DNA from: a virus
Strand: one strand, 5' to 3'
IMG/VR virus record: IMGVR_UViG_3300021962_000672
Location: 1 to 23,475 of that record
Length of the DNA: 23,475 bases
How positions within the stretch are numbered: the stretch's first letter is position 1; each line of letters opens with the position of its first letter. Below, piece after piece: positions 18,228 through 23,120 of this stretch. The notes below the pieces were generated by a model. The model saw nothing but the letters and a program-made list of their open reading frames with translations, was not told the DNA's origin and did not search any database. The position numbers and the translations under genes are program-made.

Positions 18228-18499
18228 AAGTTTTTGATTTTAAATTGATTCAAAACATCTTGAATCATTTTTACTTGTCCAAAAAACCAACCAATTTCAT
18301 CATCAGCTTCAAATAACCCTTTGTCATCAACTTCTTTTAACTTTTTATCAGATATATCAATAATGTCTGAAATTTTGTTTAGATAAGTTAAATAAGAAGC
18401 AAGAATGTCTTCTTGTCTTTCATTTTTCTTAAGAAGGTTAAAGGTCGTGTATCCTAAGACCACGACCATTATTGAAAGAATTGTAATTATTAATATCAT
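18224..18499 (-). CDS. Small membrane-anchored protein
   Basis: The 91-residue protein has one hydrophobic N-terminal segment (residues 1-20) followed by a basic turn (LLKKNERQED) and a soluble helical part, so it is a bitopic inner-membrane protein or has a signal anchor. A conserved-looking acidic motif, FEADDEIGWFFGQVK, lies at about 63-77. I recall similar small proteins beside replication or late-gene regulators in phages of Bacteroidota, but no function is known. It overlaps both neighbours by four bases (ATGA), the HD hydrolase upstream and the sigma factor downstream, which strongly suggests coupled translation. It could tether a regulator to the membrane, but this is speculative. Confidence 0.75.
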   Translation of the reverse strand: MILIITILSIMVVVLGYTTFNLLKKNERQEDILASYLTYLNKISDIIDISDKKLKEVDDKGLFEADDEIGWFFGQVKMIQDVLNQFKIKNL

Positions 18500-19284
18500 A
18501 AACTATCTAACATATTTTTAAGTCCTTCACTTTTTAAATTACTTAAAGCTTTAGACTTAGTACCTGATGTTGCAGGTTGTGATTTTTTATTAGTCTCCAA
18601 TGTAAATGATTTCTTTGAGGTATCCAAGTTACCTTGTAATTTAGGTAACCATTCACGTTCAAATTCAATACGAGCAGCCATTAAATCAGCTTGATGAACA
18701 ATGTAAGGTAAAGATGTTCTAGGCTTAGTCTCTGGCATATATGTCATTAGATATTTTTCATTAGCTTTATCATATAAACCGTCATGGGTCTGAATGGCAA
18801 CCATTTCATTAAAAGTATATTTAATATCATGAGACTGAAGTAAATAAAGACCTCTATCAGGAACAGAAGCAAATGCTAATTTATCATTAAACATATAATC
18901 TTCCCCTAATTTTTCTCGTCTCCAATTATCAGTCTGGGGGATATAAGAGTCATGATTTTCATCTCCTAATTTACCTAGATCATGATTAAGAGCAGAGAAC
19001 ACAAGTTCTTCTTTAGTATAAGTACTAATATCAGCTCCCATTTGGGCCCATAAGTCATGAAGATGAAGAGCACAAGTGATAACTCTATTAACATGTTCTA
19101 CATAACCACCTGGGAAGGCATTATGATATTCTTTTTTATGAGCAGCAGGCATAAGCATAATCCTTTCAGCATACTTTTCATAAAATTCAATTAATTTAGT
19201 TTTACGAGGTTCAGAGATATGATCTTCAATAAAACCTAATAACTGCATCCAGTTACTTTGTATTTCTTCAGCTGTTAATTTCAT
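18496..19284 (-). CDS. HD-domain metal-dependent phosphohydrolase
   Basis: The 262-residue protein carries the HD superfamily metal site: His64 in FPGGYVEHV, His101-Asp102 in NHDLGKLG, a further His-Asp pair at 167-168 (QTHDG), and Asp200 in VHQAD. The FPGG-x-x-EH and NHD-x-GK spacing resembles YhaM-type 3'-5' exoribonucleases and related nucleotide phosphohydrolases, but no OB-fold RNA-binding domain is present. The C-terminal ~45 residues are basic and low complexity. Possible substrates are nucleic acid 3' ends, dNTPs or signalling nucleotides such as ppGpp or cyclic dinucleotides, and the sequence alone does not decide between them. It overlaps the membrane protein gene by ATGA and the upstream 64-residue gene by 17 bases, within the operon ending in the late sigma factor. 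Confidence 0.87.
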   Translation of the reverse strand: MKLTAEEIQSNWMQLLGFIEDHISEPRKTKLIEFYEKYAERIMLMPAAHKKEYHNAFPGGYVEHVNRVITCALHLHDLWAQMGADISTYTKEELVFSALNHDLGKLGDENHDSYIPQTDNWRREKLGEDYMFNDKLAFASVPDRGLYLLQSHDIKYTFNEMVAIQTHDGLYDKANEKYLMTYMPETKPRTSLPYIVHQADLMAARIEFEREWLPKLQGNLDTSKKSFTLETNKKSQPATSGTKSKALSNLKSEGLKNMLDSL

Positions 19285-19462
19285 TTGATCCTAATGGTTC
19301 TTGATTTAAAAAAACTTTAGCGTCATCAATAGCTTCACGTAAAGTAATTAATACCTCCTTTACATCTTCTTGACTACCACCACGTTGGAGGAAGAAATAC
19401 AGTTTCTCAATCTGTCCCTCAGCTTTCTCCAAACGTCTCATTATAATATTCCTATTTTTCAT
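19268..19462 (-). CDS. Small helical protein upstream of HD hydrolase
   Basis: The 64-residue protein is predicted helical: RRLEKAEGQIEKLYFFLQRG at about 9-28, then a second helix with LITLREAIDDAKVFLNQ. The pattern suggests a two-helix hairpin or dimer. A second ATG at 19441 (MRRLEKAE) could be the true start. Its 3' end overlaps the HD gene by 17 bases in another frame, so the two are likely coupled. It lies downstream of a 121-base spacer with phased C-runs, so it is probably the first gene of this operon. No motif identifies a function. A partner or regulator of the HD enzyme is possible. Confidence 0.65.
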   Translation of the reverse strand: MKNRNIIMRRLEKAEGQIEKLYFFLQRGGSQEDVKEVLITLREAIDDAKVFLNQEPLGSNEINS

Positions 19463-19477
19463 ATATGTCTATCATTT

Positions 19478-19519
19478 ATCCCCCTTATTCATCCCCCATC
19501 TTATCCCCTGTCTCTCATC
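19478..19519. repeat. Phased ATCCCC imperfect tandem repeat in spacer
   Basis: The 121-base gene-free stretch 19463-19583 is unlike its AT-rich surroundings. On the plus strand it contains ATCCCCC at 19478 and 19491, ATCCCC at 19503 and CATCC near 19516, spaced 12-13 bases apart, with a further CCCC at 19541. On the minus strand, which is the coding sense here, these are G-runs and form a purine-rich leader before the 64-residue gene. I see no good promoter or strong terminator. Only very short open frames occur. Confidence 0.5.
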
Positions 19520-19583
19520 CATCTTTCCTCAGTCTCAAAACCCCACATATCGAATAATAATAAAAACTTTTTTGGAGGCCAAA

Positions 19584-20027
19584 TTATCCTTGAATTTTCT
19601 TTACTTCATCTAAAATTTTCTTTAAATGAGCGCATTTTTCATATTCTTCTTTTTCCTGAAAGTATGAAATAGTTTCTTTTAAAGATTTTTCTAGAGTAGT
19701 ATCTAATATGAAATTAATTGATTCTTTATGAGTATCCAAGTTAGGATCAAATTTTGAAGCATAGTACCAAGCTCTTTCATAAGCAAGATCATCACCTACC
19801 AGGTCTAAATCTCCTAATTCTAATTCTGGGTCTGACTTTTCTAGGAATGAAACTATTTTCCTTTTAAATAGCTTATGATTTTGTATTAATTTTTTAAACA
19901 TGCCTAACCAGTAAGCAGGATGTTCTTTAAAATCAACAAATACAATTTGTGTATCTTCTTTTATTTTATCTTCAGAACCGGAGTCAAATAAGTTAAATAT
20001 CTTATTTATGTCCATATATCCATACAT
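19584..20027 (-). CDS. Hypothetical protein with C-terminal UVR-like motif
   Basis: The 147-residue protein (or 143 if translation starts at MDINKIF, ATG at 20015) is acidic to neutral and largely helical. The last ~35 residues read like a UVR motif, the short helical hairpin found in UvrB, UvrC and Clp adaptors: LKETISYFQEKEEYEKCAHL, then KKILDEVKK, matching the usual spacing of Tyr/Glu, Ala and Leu. The middle part (HPAYWLGMFKKLIQNHKLFK) is not recognised. A protein-contact role, for example docking to a host protease or repair enzyme, is possible but not shown. The first ATG sits at the base of a perfect 10-bp hairpin, so either that ATG is poorly used or the hairpin controls it. Confidence 0.7.
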   Translation of the reverse strand: MYGYMDINKIFNLFDSGSEDKIKEDTQIVFVDFKEHPAYWLGMFKKLIQNHKLFKRKIVSFLEKSDPELELGDLDLVGDDLAYERAWYYASKFDPNLDTHKESINFILDTTLEKSLKETISYFQEKEEYEKCAHLKKILDEVKKIQG

Positions 20028-20062
20028 ATAGGCGCCATAAAAAAGTTATATAGCGCCTATAT
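20026..20062. repeat. Perfect 10-bp inverted repeat at start of the UVR-like gene
   Basis: Arms ATATAGGCGC (20026-20035) and GCGCCTATAT (20053-20062) are perfectly complementary around a 17-base loop. The GC-rich core is striking in AT-rich DNA. No U-run follows in either direction, so it is not a classic terminator. In the minus-strand RNA the structure ends on the first two bases of the ATG at 20027. It could control translation, protect RNA ends or be a protein-binding site. Confidence 0.7.
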
Positions 20063-20068
20063 TAAACT

Positions 20069-20081
20069 ACCCTACAAGGGT
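20069..20081. repeat. Short hairpin in the endolysin 3' spacer
   Basis: ACCCT (20069-20073) and AGGGT (20077-20081) can pair around a three-base loop. It lies beside the larger hairpin in the 86-base gap after the endolysin gene, and the two together may form one structured RNA. It is too weak alone for a firm functional call. Confidence 0.35.
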
Positions 20082-20113
20082 CGATAAATTATACGAAAGG
20101 TTACTGAAGTGGT

Positions 20114-20995
20114 TTATAGACCAAGTAACATATCAATAAGTTCTGGTTGAGGAAACATATCAACTTTGTCTTTTCTGGTATTAGTATGTGTCCACATTCC
20201 TTTTATTTTACCATAATATGCGTCTTGATTAAATTCAAATCCATTAACACCTTTTTTCTTAATTTCTTCTACTAATCCCTTACGAACATCTATATTATCT
20301 CTTTCAGCAATCCAAAGTATCCACTTCCTAAGTGCTTCAATTTGAGCATCTGAGTAACGATGCCAAATTTTATGTCCTCTAAACTCTTTAGCTAGTGTTA
20401 CTGTTTGGGATTCAATAACTGGGGTTCCTTGGTATGCTTTACCATTGATAACATATCCAAAGTTACATACTTCAATACCAACTGAATTTATGTGCATTTT
20501 TTGGGAGCCATTTACTCCTAAATGCCAACCATAATTTCCTTGGGGAAATGCTTGAACCATTTCTCCATCGTATTTGTCATCATTTCCTTTAATTGAAGGA
20601 CCACCTAATACAAATTCAGTAGCAATAGCACCTCTAGTATCCTTACCCCAATTATCAATTGTTTGGTATGGATTGTGCCAACCTGCTGTGTGGTGTAAGA
20701 ATACCCATTCAGCTTTAATAGGACCTTGTTTATATTCACCTACAGGTAAAAAGTGTCTATTAATTACTAAACCATTATCTGTAGTATAAACTTTCTCAGA
20801 AGCATCTGTAGTGGCTAATCCTATAGCATCCCAAGTTTTAGGGCCTACAATACCATCAGCTTTTAAACCATTTGCTGATTGCCATTTTTTAACAGCAACT
20901 TCTGTTTTTGGTCCGAAGTCACCATCAGCCTTAATTCCTAAAAACTCTTGAAGTTCTTTAACTTCTTTACCTTGTGAACCTAATTTAAGTAACAT
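20114..20995 (-). CDS. Endolysin: N-acetylmuramoyl-L-alanine amidase with peptidoglycan-binding domain
   Basis: The 293-residue protein would cut the amide bond between muramic acid and L-alanine in peptidoglycan to release progeny. Residues 1-60 form a peptidoglycan-binding type 1 domain (LGSQGKEVKELQEFLG, then ADGDFGPKTEVAVKKWQ and ADGIVGPKTWDAIG). From about 80 to 285 lies an Amidase_2/PGRP-like zinc amidase. Likely zinc ligands are His101 or His102 in FLHHTAG, His270 in MWTHTNTR and Asp279 in KVDMFPQ. GWHLG (156-160) and INSVGIEV (169-176) are further family motifs. No signal peptide is present, so release depends on a holin. Its ATG overlaps the stop of the 71-residue membrane protein (TAATG), placing it at the end of the lysis cassette. 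The length is typical for modular endolysins. Confidence 0.93.
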   Translation of the reverse strand: MLLKLGSQGKEVKELQEFLGIKADGDFGPKTEVAVKKWQSANGLKADGIVGPKTWDAIGLATTDASEKVYTTDNGLVINRHFLPVGEYKQGPIKAEWVFLHHTAGWHNPYQTIDNWGKDTRGAIATEFVLGGPSIKGNDDKYDGEMVQAFPQGNYGWHLGVNGSQKMHINSVGIEVCNFGYVINGKAYQGTPVIESQTVTLAKEFRGHKIWHRYSDAQIEALRKWILWIAERDNIDVRKGLVEEIKKKGVNGFEFNQDAYYGKIKGMWTHTNTRKDKVDMFPQPELIDMLLGL

Positions 20996-21210
20996 TATTC
21001 TTCGTTTTTAGATTTTGGAACAAATTTTTCAACAACAGTACCAAATACAGTTGCTATTGTTAAATATTCTACAGCTGCGATTGCTTCTTCTTTATGGGTT
21101 TCTTTACAAGTAAATAAAAATATAACTAATGAAATAAAGCCAATGGTACCAAGCACACGTTTGTGCGAAGTACCTTCGTTATTGGCAAACATAGCTTTTA
21201 AAAAATTCAT
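20995..21210 (-). CDS. Two-segment membrane protein, holin candidate
   Basis: The 71-residue protein has hydrophobic segments at about 19-35 (VLGTIGFISLVIFLFTC) and 43-61 (AIAAVEYLTIATVFGTVVE), with charged ends and a basic C-terminal tail (KFVPKSKNEE). This is the layout of a class II holin, which forms membrane lesions to let the endolysin out. It overlaps the endolysin gene by TAATG and follows the 53-residue holin-like gene by 3 bases. The context is strong, but which of the three neighbouring membrane proteins is the holin and which an antiholin or accessory cannot be decided from sequence. Confidence 0.75.
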   Translation of the reverse strand: MNFLKAMFANNEGTSHKRVLGTIGFISLVIFLFTCKETHKEEAIAAVEYLTIATVFGTVVEKFVPKSKNEE

Positions 21211-21213
21211 GGT

Positions 21214-21375
21214 TTATTTTTTAACCAAAACAGACCATAAACCACCTACTAAAGTGATTAAAGCACCACTTAATTCAACAAAAGTGCTTTCATCTACTAA
21301 ACCTTTGGCTACTAAAATACCACCTAAAAAGGTTAACGAGTGACGTAATAAGCCTAATACTTGTTCTTTATTCAT
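21214..21375 (-). CDS. Small holin-like membrane protein (53 residues)
   Basis: Translation from the ATG at 21375 gives MNKEQVLGLLRHSLTFLGGI, then ILVAKGLVDESTFVELSG and a second hydrophobic stretch with LITLVGGLWSVL before VKK and TAA. This two-segment pattern (RH near the start, LTF-GGILVAKGLVDE, then a G-rich second helix ending in Lys) resembles the Pam3-gp28 family of putative phage holins. It is short but has a clean start and stop, and sits 3 bases before the 71-residue membrane gene and 11 bases after the 69-residue one, so it is very likely real. It may be the main holin of the cassette. Confidence 0.78.
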   Translation of the reverse strand: MNKEQVLGLLRHSLTFLGGILVAKGLVDESTFVELSGALITLVGGLWSVLVKK

Positions 21376-21386
21376 AATAATTAAGT

Positions 21387-21596
21387 TTATTTTATTAAAT
21401 CCTTAAGCCAATTTTTTACAATATCCCAGTTACGAGTAGCAAATACTCCAAATGAGAATCCAGCCCAAATCTTATAACCGAAAGTCCATAAGAATAAACC
21501 GGCGATTAAACCAGCTACACCCTCAACGCCATTTTTTATGACCCAAGTTTTGCAAACTAGGTAAATTTTTTTAATAAAATCTAATGCTTTTTTCAT
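21387..21596 (-). CDS. Small amphipathic membrane protein in lysis cassette
   Basis: The 69-residue reading from the ATG at 21596 (MKKALDFIKKIYLVC) is preferred. The frame is open further upstream to 21683, but that extension crosses a strong terminator hairpin and a promoter-like motif. The protein has a basic amphipathic N-terminus, a hydrophobic stretch at about 23-52 (GVEGVAGLIAGLFLWTFG, then IWAGFSFGVFA) and an amphipathic basic C-terminus (WDIVKNWLKDLIK). It is the first gene after the tRNA terminator and probably the first gene of the lysis transcript. It may be a holin, an antiholin or a membrane-targeting peptide. The family was not recognised. Confidence 0.68.
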   Translation of the reverse strand: MKKALDFIKKIYLVCKTWVIKNGVEGVAGLIAGLFLWTFGYKIWAGFSFGVFATRNWDIVKNWLKDLIK

Positions 21597-21615
21597 AATT
21601 AATAATTTTAATGTG

Positions 21616-21627
21616 ATAATAAATATT
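21616..21627 (-). promoter_or_regulatory. Promoter-like motif before the lysis cassette
   Basis: The minus strand reads AATATTTATTAT, one base different from the sites at 17504-17516. It lies between the tRNA terminator (21645-21678) and the first lysis gene (ATG 21596), leaving a 19-base gap to the ATG. The position after a terminator makes a promoter here likely on logic, and the sequence match is moderate. Confidence 0.38.
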
Positions 21628-21644
21628 GAAAAATATAAAAAGAA

Positions 21645-21678
21645 AAGGGGATCTGTGATTTCACTCACAAATCCCCTT
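21645..21678 (-). terminator. Rho-independent terminator after the tRNA-Met gene
   Basis: Arms 21645-21658 and 21665-21678 form a 14-bp stem with a 6-base loop. On the minus-strand RNA every pair forms, one as G-U, whereas on the plus strand that position is a C-A mismatch. The minus-strand stem is followed by TTTTCTTTTT. This polarity shows that it ends transcription coming from tRNA-Met, just before the lysis cassette. Confidence 0.85.
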
Positions 21679-21704
21679 GCCATAGCTACAACATCTGACT
21701 GCGG

Positions 21705-21778
21705 TGGACCTTATAGGGCTTGAACCTATGACCTTCGCATTATGAGTGCGCTGCTCTGACCAACTGAGCTAAAGGTCC
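21705..21778 (-). tRNA. tRNA-Met (CAT)
   Basis: The minus strand folds into a full cloverleaf of 74 bases including the discriminator. The acceptor GGACCTT pairs with AAGGTCC, the D arm is GCTC/GAGC, the anticodon loop is CTCATAA and the T arm has TTCAAGC. The anticodon-stem outer pair is a G-A mismatch. The body resembles elongator tRNA-Met rather than initiator, since it lacks the three G-C pairs of initiator anticodon stems. A CAT anticodon could also be tRNA-Ile2 after lysidine modification. The final A of CCA is not encoded. Confidence 0.92.
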
Positions 21779-21816
21779 AAATAAAGGAGTTCATTGACGG
21801 GTTTAACTTAATTTAA

Positions 21817-22128
21817 TTAAAAGTATTCCTTTCCAAGTGATTTCTTTAAAAAGTCTACTTTGCGATTTATTTCATCTAATTCTTTAAATAAAACATCATT
21901 TAATTTATCTACTCGAGAATCTATTTTACGATTTACATCATCAATATTTCTATGAAAGTCATATTCTCTATCATTTAGATCTCTTTGAAGATTATCAATA
22001 CTTCGTTCAACTTCACGTATTTGTTCTACGCATTTATTAACTTGTTTTCCTGACTTTAGAGCTACATTAACTATTACAACGCTAATAACTAACATAATTC
22101 CCAAACCAAAAGCTAAAATAATTTCCAT
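21817..22128 (-). CDS. Membrane-anchored coiled-coil protein
   Basis: The 103-residue protein has one N-terminal transmembrane segment (residues 3-24, IILAFGLGIMLVISVVIVNV) and then a long charged helix to the C-terminus. Heptad-like spacing runs from about residue 28 to 98 (for example VERSIDNLQRDLND and DEINRKVDFLKKSL), so a parallel coiled coil is likely. This layout recalls inner-membrane spanins of the Rz type, and the gene lies just before the lysis cassette, but spanins normally follow the endolysin and no lipoprotein partner is visible. It lies between tRNA-Arg and tRNA-Met. Unlike most genes here it has a Shine-Dalgarno-like AAAGGA about 9 bases before the ATG. Alternatives are a virion, signalling or exclusion protein. 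Confidence 0.75.
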   Translation of the reverse strand: MEIILAFGLGIMLVISVVIVNVALKSGKQVNKCVEQIREVERSIDNLQRDLNDREYDFHRNIDDVNRKIDSRVDKLNDVLFKELDEINRKVDFLKKSLGKEYF

Positions 22129-22152
22129 AATTTTTTTCCTTTCTTTTTAATA

Positions 22153-22163
22153 TGTCAAAGAAC
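22153..22163 (-). promoter_or_regulatory. boxA antitermination element (perfect match)
   Basis: The minus strand reads GTTCTTTGACA, an exact match to the boxA consensus GYTCTTTRANA bound by NusB-S10, and continues with TATT as in the Bacteroidota rRNA leaders I remember. It lies directly after tRNA-Arg and before the 103-residue gene, and forms part of the inverted repeat. Confidence 0.6.
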
Positions 22164-22170
22164 TCCTTTG

Positions 22171-22244
22171 TGATCCCAACAGGGGTCGAACCTGTAACCT
22201 GCTGCTTAGAAGGCAGCTGCTCTATCCAATTGAGCTATGAGATC
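22171..22244 (-). tRNA. tRNA-Arg (TCT)
   Basis: The 74-base cloverleaf on the minus strand has acceptor GATCTCA paired with TGGGATC (one G-T), D arm GCTC/GAGC, a perfect 5-bp anticodon stem GCTGC/GCAGC around the loop CTTCTAA, and a T arm with TTCGACC. The anticodon TCT reads AGA, the main Arg codon of the surrounding phage genes. The discriminator is A and the full CCA is not encoded. Confidence 0.95.
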
Positions 22245-22267
22245 ATGTTATTAATATAAATTACTTT

Positions 22268-22278
22268 TTTTAAAGAGC
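22268..22278 (-). promoter_or_regulatory. boxA antitermination element (perfect match)
   Basis: The minus strand reads GCTCTTTAAAA, matching GYTCTTTRANA at all positions, 23 bases before the 5' end of tRNA-Arg. With the site at 22153-22163 it brackets that tRNA. It lies in the divergent gap shared with the plus-strand gene. Confidence 0.55.
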
Positions 22279-22281
22279 CAA

Positions 22282-22297
22282 ATATGTATAATAAAAT
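22282..22297 (+). promoter_or_regulatory. Candidate late promoter of the plus-strand gene
   Basis: The plus strand reads ATATGTATAATAAAAT, with TATAAT at 22287-22292, 12 bases before the ATG at 22305. It is nearly the same as the minus-strand site at 4004-4018 (ATATTTATAATAAAA). Finding the motif in the coding orientation on the opposite strand supports a strand-specific promoter. Confidence 0.42.
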
Positions 22298-22304
22298 ATT
22301 AACT

Positions 22305-22748
22305 ATGGCTCAATATGCAATTACTTACGCTCCAAACTATAATGGAGGATCAGAACCAGTAAATACAAGCAAAACAGGAAGTTTCCGTATAGGAGCTTTA
22401 TCAGCTGGACCTTGGAATCAAACAGTACCTCAAAGTACTACTAATACTTTATTCTGTGCGAGTCCAAATGATACATCAGCTTACATAATCGCTTTACCTA
22501 ATCCAAGTCCAAGTGCTCCTTTTACAGGTTTAGACGCACCTCAATTTTGGCAATCAGTTAATCCATTAACAGGTGCCCCTCAAAAAAATGATGCTGCTTT
22601 TATAAACATATGTGATTATATATTAAAAAATTATGGTGCAGATGGAAACCCAGGTGTTATTAATGTAGGGGGATGTTCTACTGTTAGTCAATGTCAACAA
22701 TTAATAGATACTGCAGGATGGCAATCATATAACTGGTTAGCTCCTTAA
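22305..22748 (+). CDS. Lone plus-strand gene, putative secreted or virion protein
   Basis: The only plus-strand gene encodes 147 residues from the ATG at 22305 (MAQYAITYAPNYNG). An in-frame ATG at 22284 lies inside the promoter-like motif and is less likely. The product is rich in Pro, Asn, Ser, Ala and Gly, with four cysteines (in LFCASPND, INICDYIL, and GGCSTVSQCQQL near the C-terminus) and aromatic residues at the end (GWQSYNWLAP). No domain, signal peptide or membrane segment was recognised. Composition suits a small structural or decoration protein. It has its own promoter-like motif and a strong terminator, so it is a self-contained unit set into a tRNA cluster read the other way. It may be an accessory (moron-like) gene. 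Confidence 0.78.
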   Translation: MAQYAITYAPNYNGGSEPVNTSKTGSFRIGALSAGPWNQTVPQSTTNTLFCASPNDTSAYIIALPNPSPSAPFTGLDAPQFWQSVNPLTGAPQKNDAAFINICDYILKNYGADGNPGVINVGGCSTVSQCQQLIDTAGWQSYNWLAP

Positions 22749-22768
22749 ACAATAATATATAAAAAAAG

Positions 22769-22796
22769 AAACCCGAGCTTTTACTCGGGTTTTTTT
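22769..22796. terminator. Bidirectional Rho-independent terminator
   Basis: AAACCCGAG (22769-22777) and CTCGGGTTT (22784-22792) form a perfect 9-bp stem with a 6-base loop. It is followed by a T-run on the plus strand and by a T-rich run on the minus strand (A-run at 22761-22767). It ends the plus-strand gene 20 bases after its stop and can also stop minus-strand transcription coming out of the tRNA cluster. Confidence 0.92.
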
Positions 22797-22857
22797 ATGC
22801 TTAGGTGGGTCGCTTTGCATGGGAACCTAAACATATCTTTTTCTGTCTTCAGCGGCG

Positions 22858-22942
22858 CGGAGAGAGAGGGATTCGAACCCCCGGACCTGTTACAGTCATC
22901 AGTTTTCAAGACTGGCGCATTCGACCGCTCTGCCATCTCTCC
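22858..22942 (-). tRNA. tRNA-Ser (TGA)
   Basis: The 85-base minus-strand cloverleaf has the long variable arm of class II tRNAs. Acceptor GGAGAGA pairs with TCTCTCC, the anticodon loop is CTTGAAA with anticodon TGA, and the T loop is TTCGAAT. The discriminator is G, as expected for Ser. The outer anticodon-stem pair is a C-A mismatch. It would read TCA codons. The terminator lies 60 bases downstream, and that gap contains only a weak 6-bp inverted repeat. Confidence 0.93.
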
Positions 22943-22946
22943 TGTG

Positions 22947-23019
22947 AGCCACAAGACGGACTCGAACCGCCGACCATCTGATTACAAATCAGAAGCTCTA
23001 CCAACTGAGCTATTGTGGC
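22947..23019 (-). tRNA. tRNA-Thr (TGT)
   Basis: The 73-base cloverleaf on the minus strand has acceptor GCCACAA/TTGTGGC, D arm GCTC/GAGC, anticodon stem TCTGA/TCAGA around loop TTTGTAA, and T loop TTCGAGT. The anticodon TGT reads ACA. The discriminator is U by the sequence. Only 4 bases separate it from tRNA-Ser and 9 from tRNA-Pro, so the three are probably cut from one precursor. Confidence 0.95.
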
Positions 23020-23028
23020 TTATTTTTG

Positions 23029-23102
<74 letters not shown>

Positions 23103-23120
23103 AACATTGGTAATTCAATA

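Larger units (their letters stand above)
21783..22169. repeat. Inverted repeat pair flanking the 103-residue gene
   Basis: AAAGGAGTTCATTGAC at 21783-21798 and GTCAAAGAACTCCTTT at 22154-22169 are complementary at 15 of 16 positions. One arm abuts the 5' end of tRNA-Met and the other the 3' end of tRNA-Arg, so the repeat frames exactly the gene between the two tRNAs. The right arm contains a perfect boxA element. Confidence 0.75.

Noticed and set aside
19463-19583. Short peptides in the G-run leader (15-16 codons on the minus strand)
   Set aside because: Two overlapping tiny frames exist, but neither has a conserved context or enough length to support a coding claim.
19922-19932. Plus-strand perfect boxA match GTTCTTTAAAA
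   Set aside because: It lies inside a minus-strand gene with no plus-strand transcript or tRNA nearby, so it is treated as a chance match. It also sets the background for the boxA finding.
21597-21683. Longer N-terminus for the 69-residue membrane protein (start at 21683)
   Set aside because: The extension runs through a strong terminator stem and a promoter-like motif. The ATG at 21596 gives a typical basic start.
21817-22128. Firm call of the 103-residue protein as an Rz-type spanin
   Set aside because: Topology fits, but it precedes the holins, no lipoprotein partner is present, and many proteins share a one-segment coiled-coil layout.
22284-22304. Earlier start for the plus-strand gene
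   Set aside because: This ATG overlaps the candidate -10 element, so the predicted transcript starts after it. The next ATG gives MAQYAITY, a better start.
22801-22830. Inverted repeat TTAGGT...ACCTAA between terminator and tRNA-Ser
   Set aside because: Only 6 bp with an 18-base loop and no T-run. It is too weak to call a terminator or small RNA.
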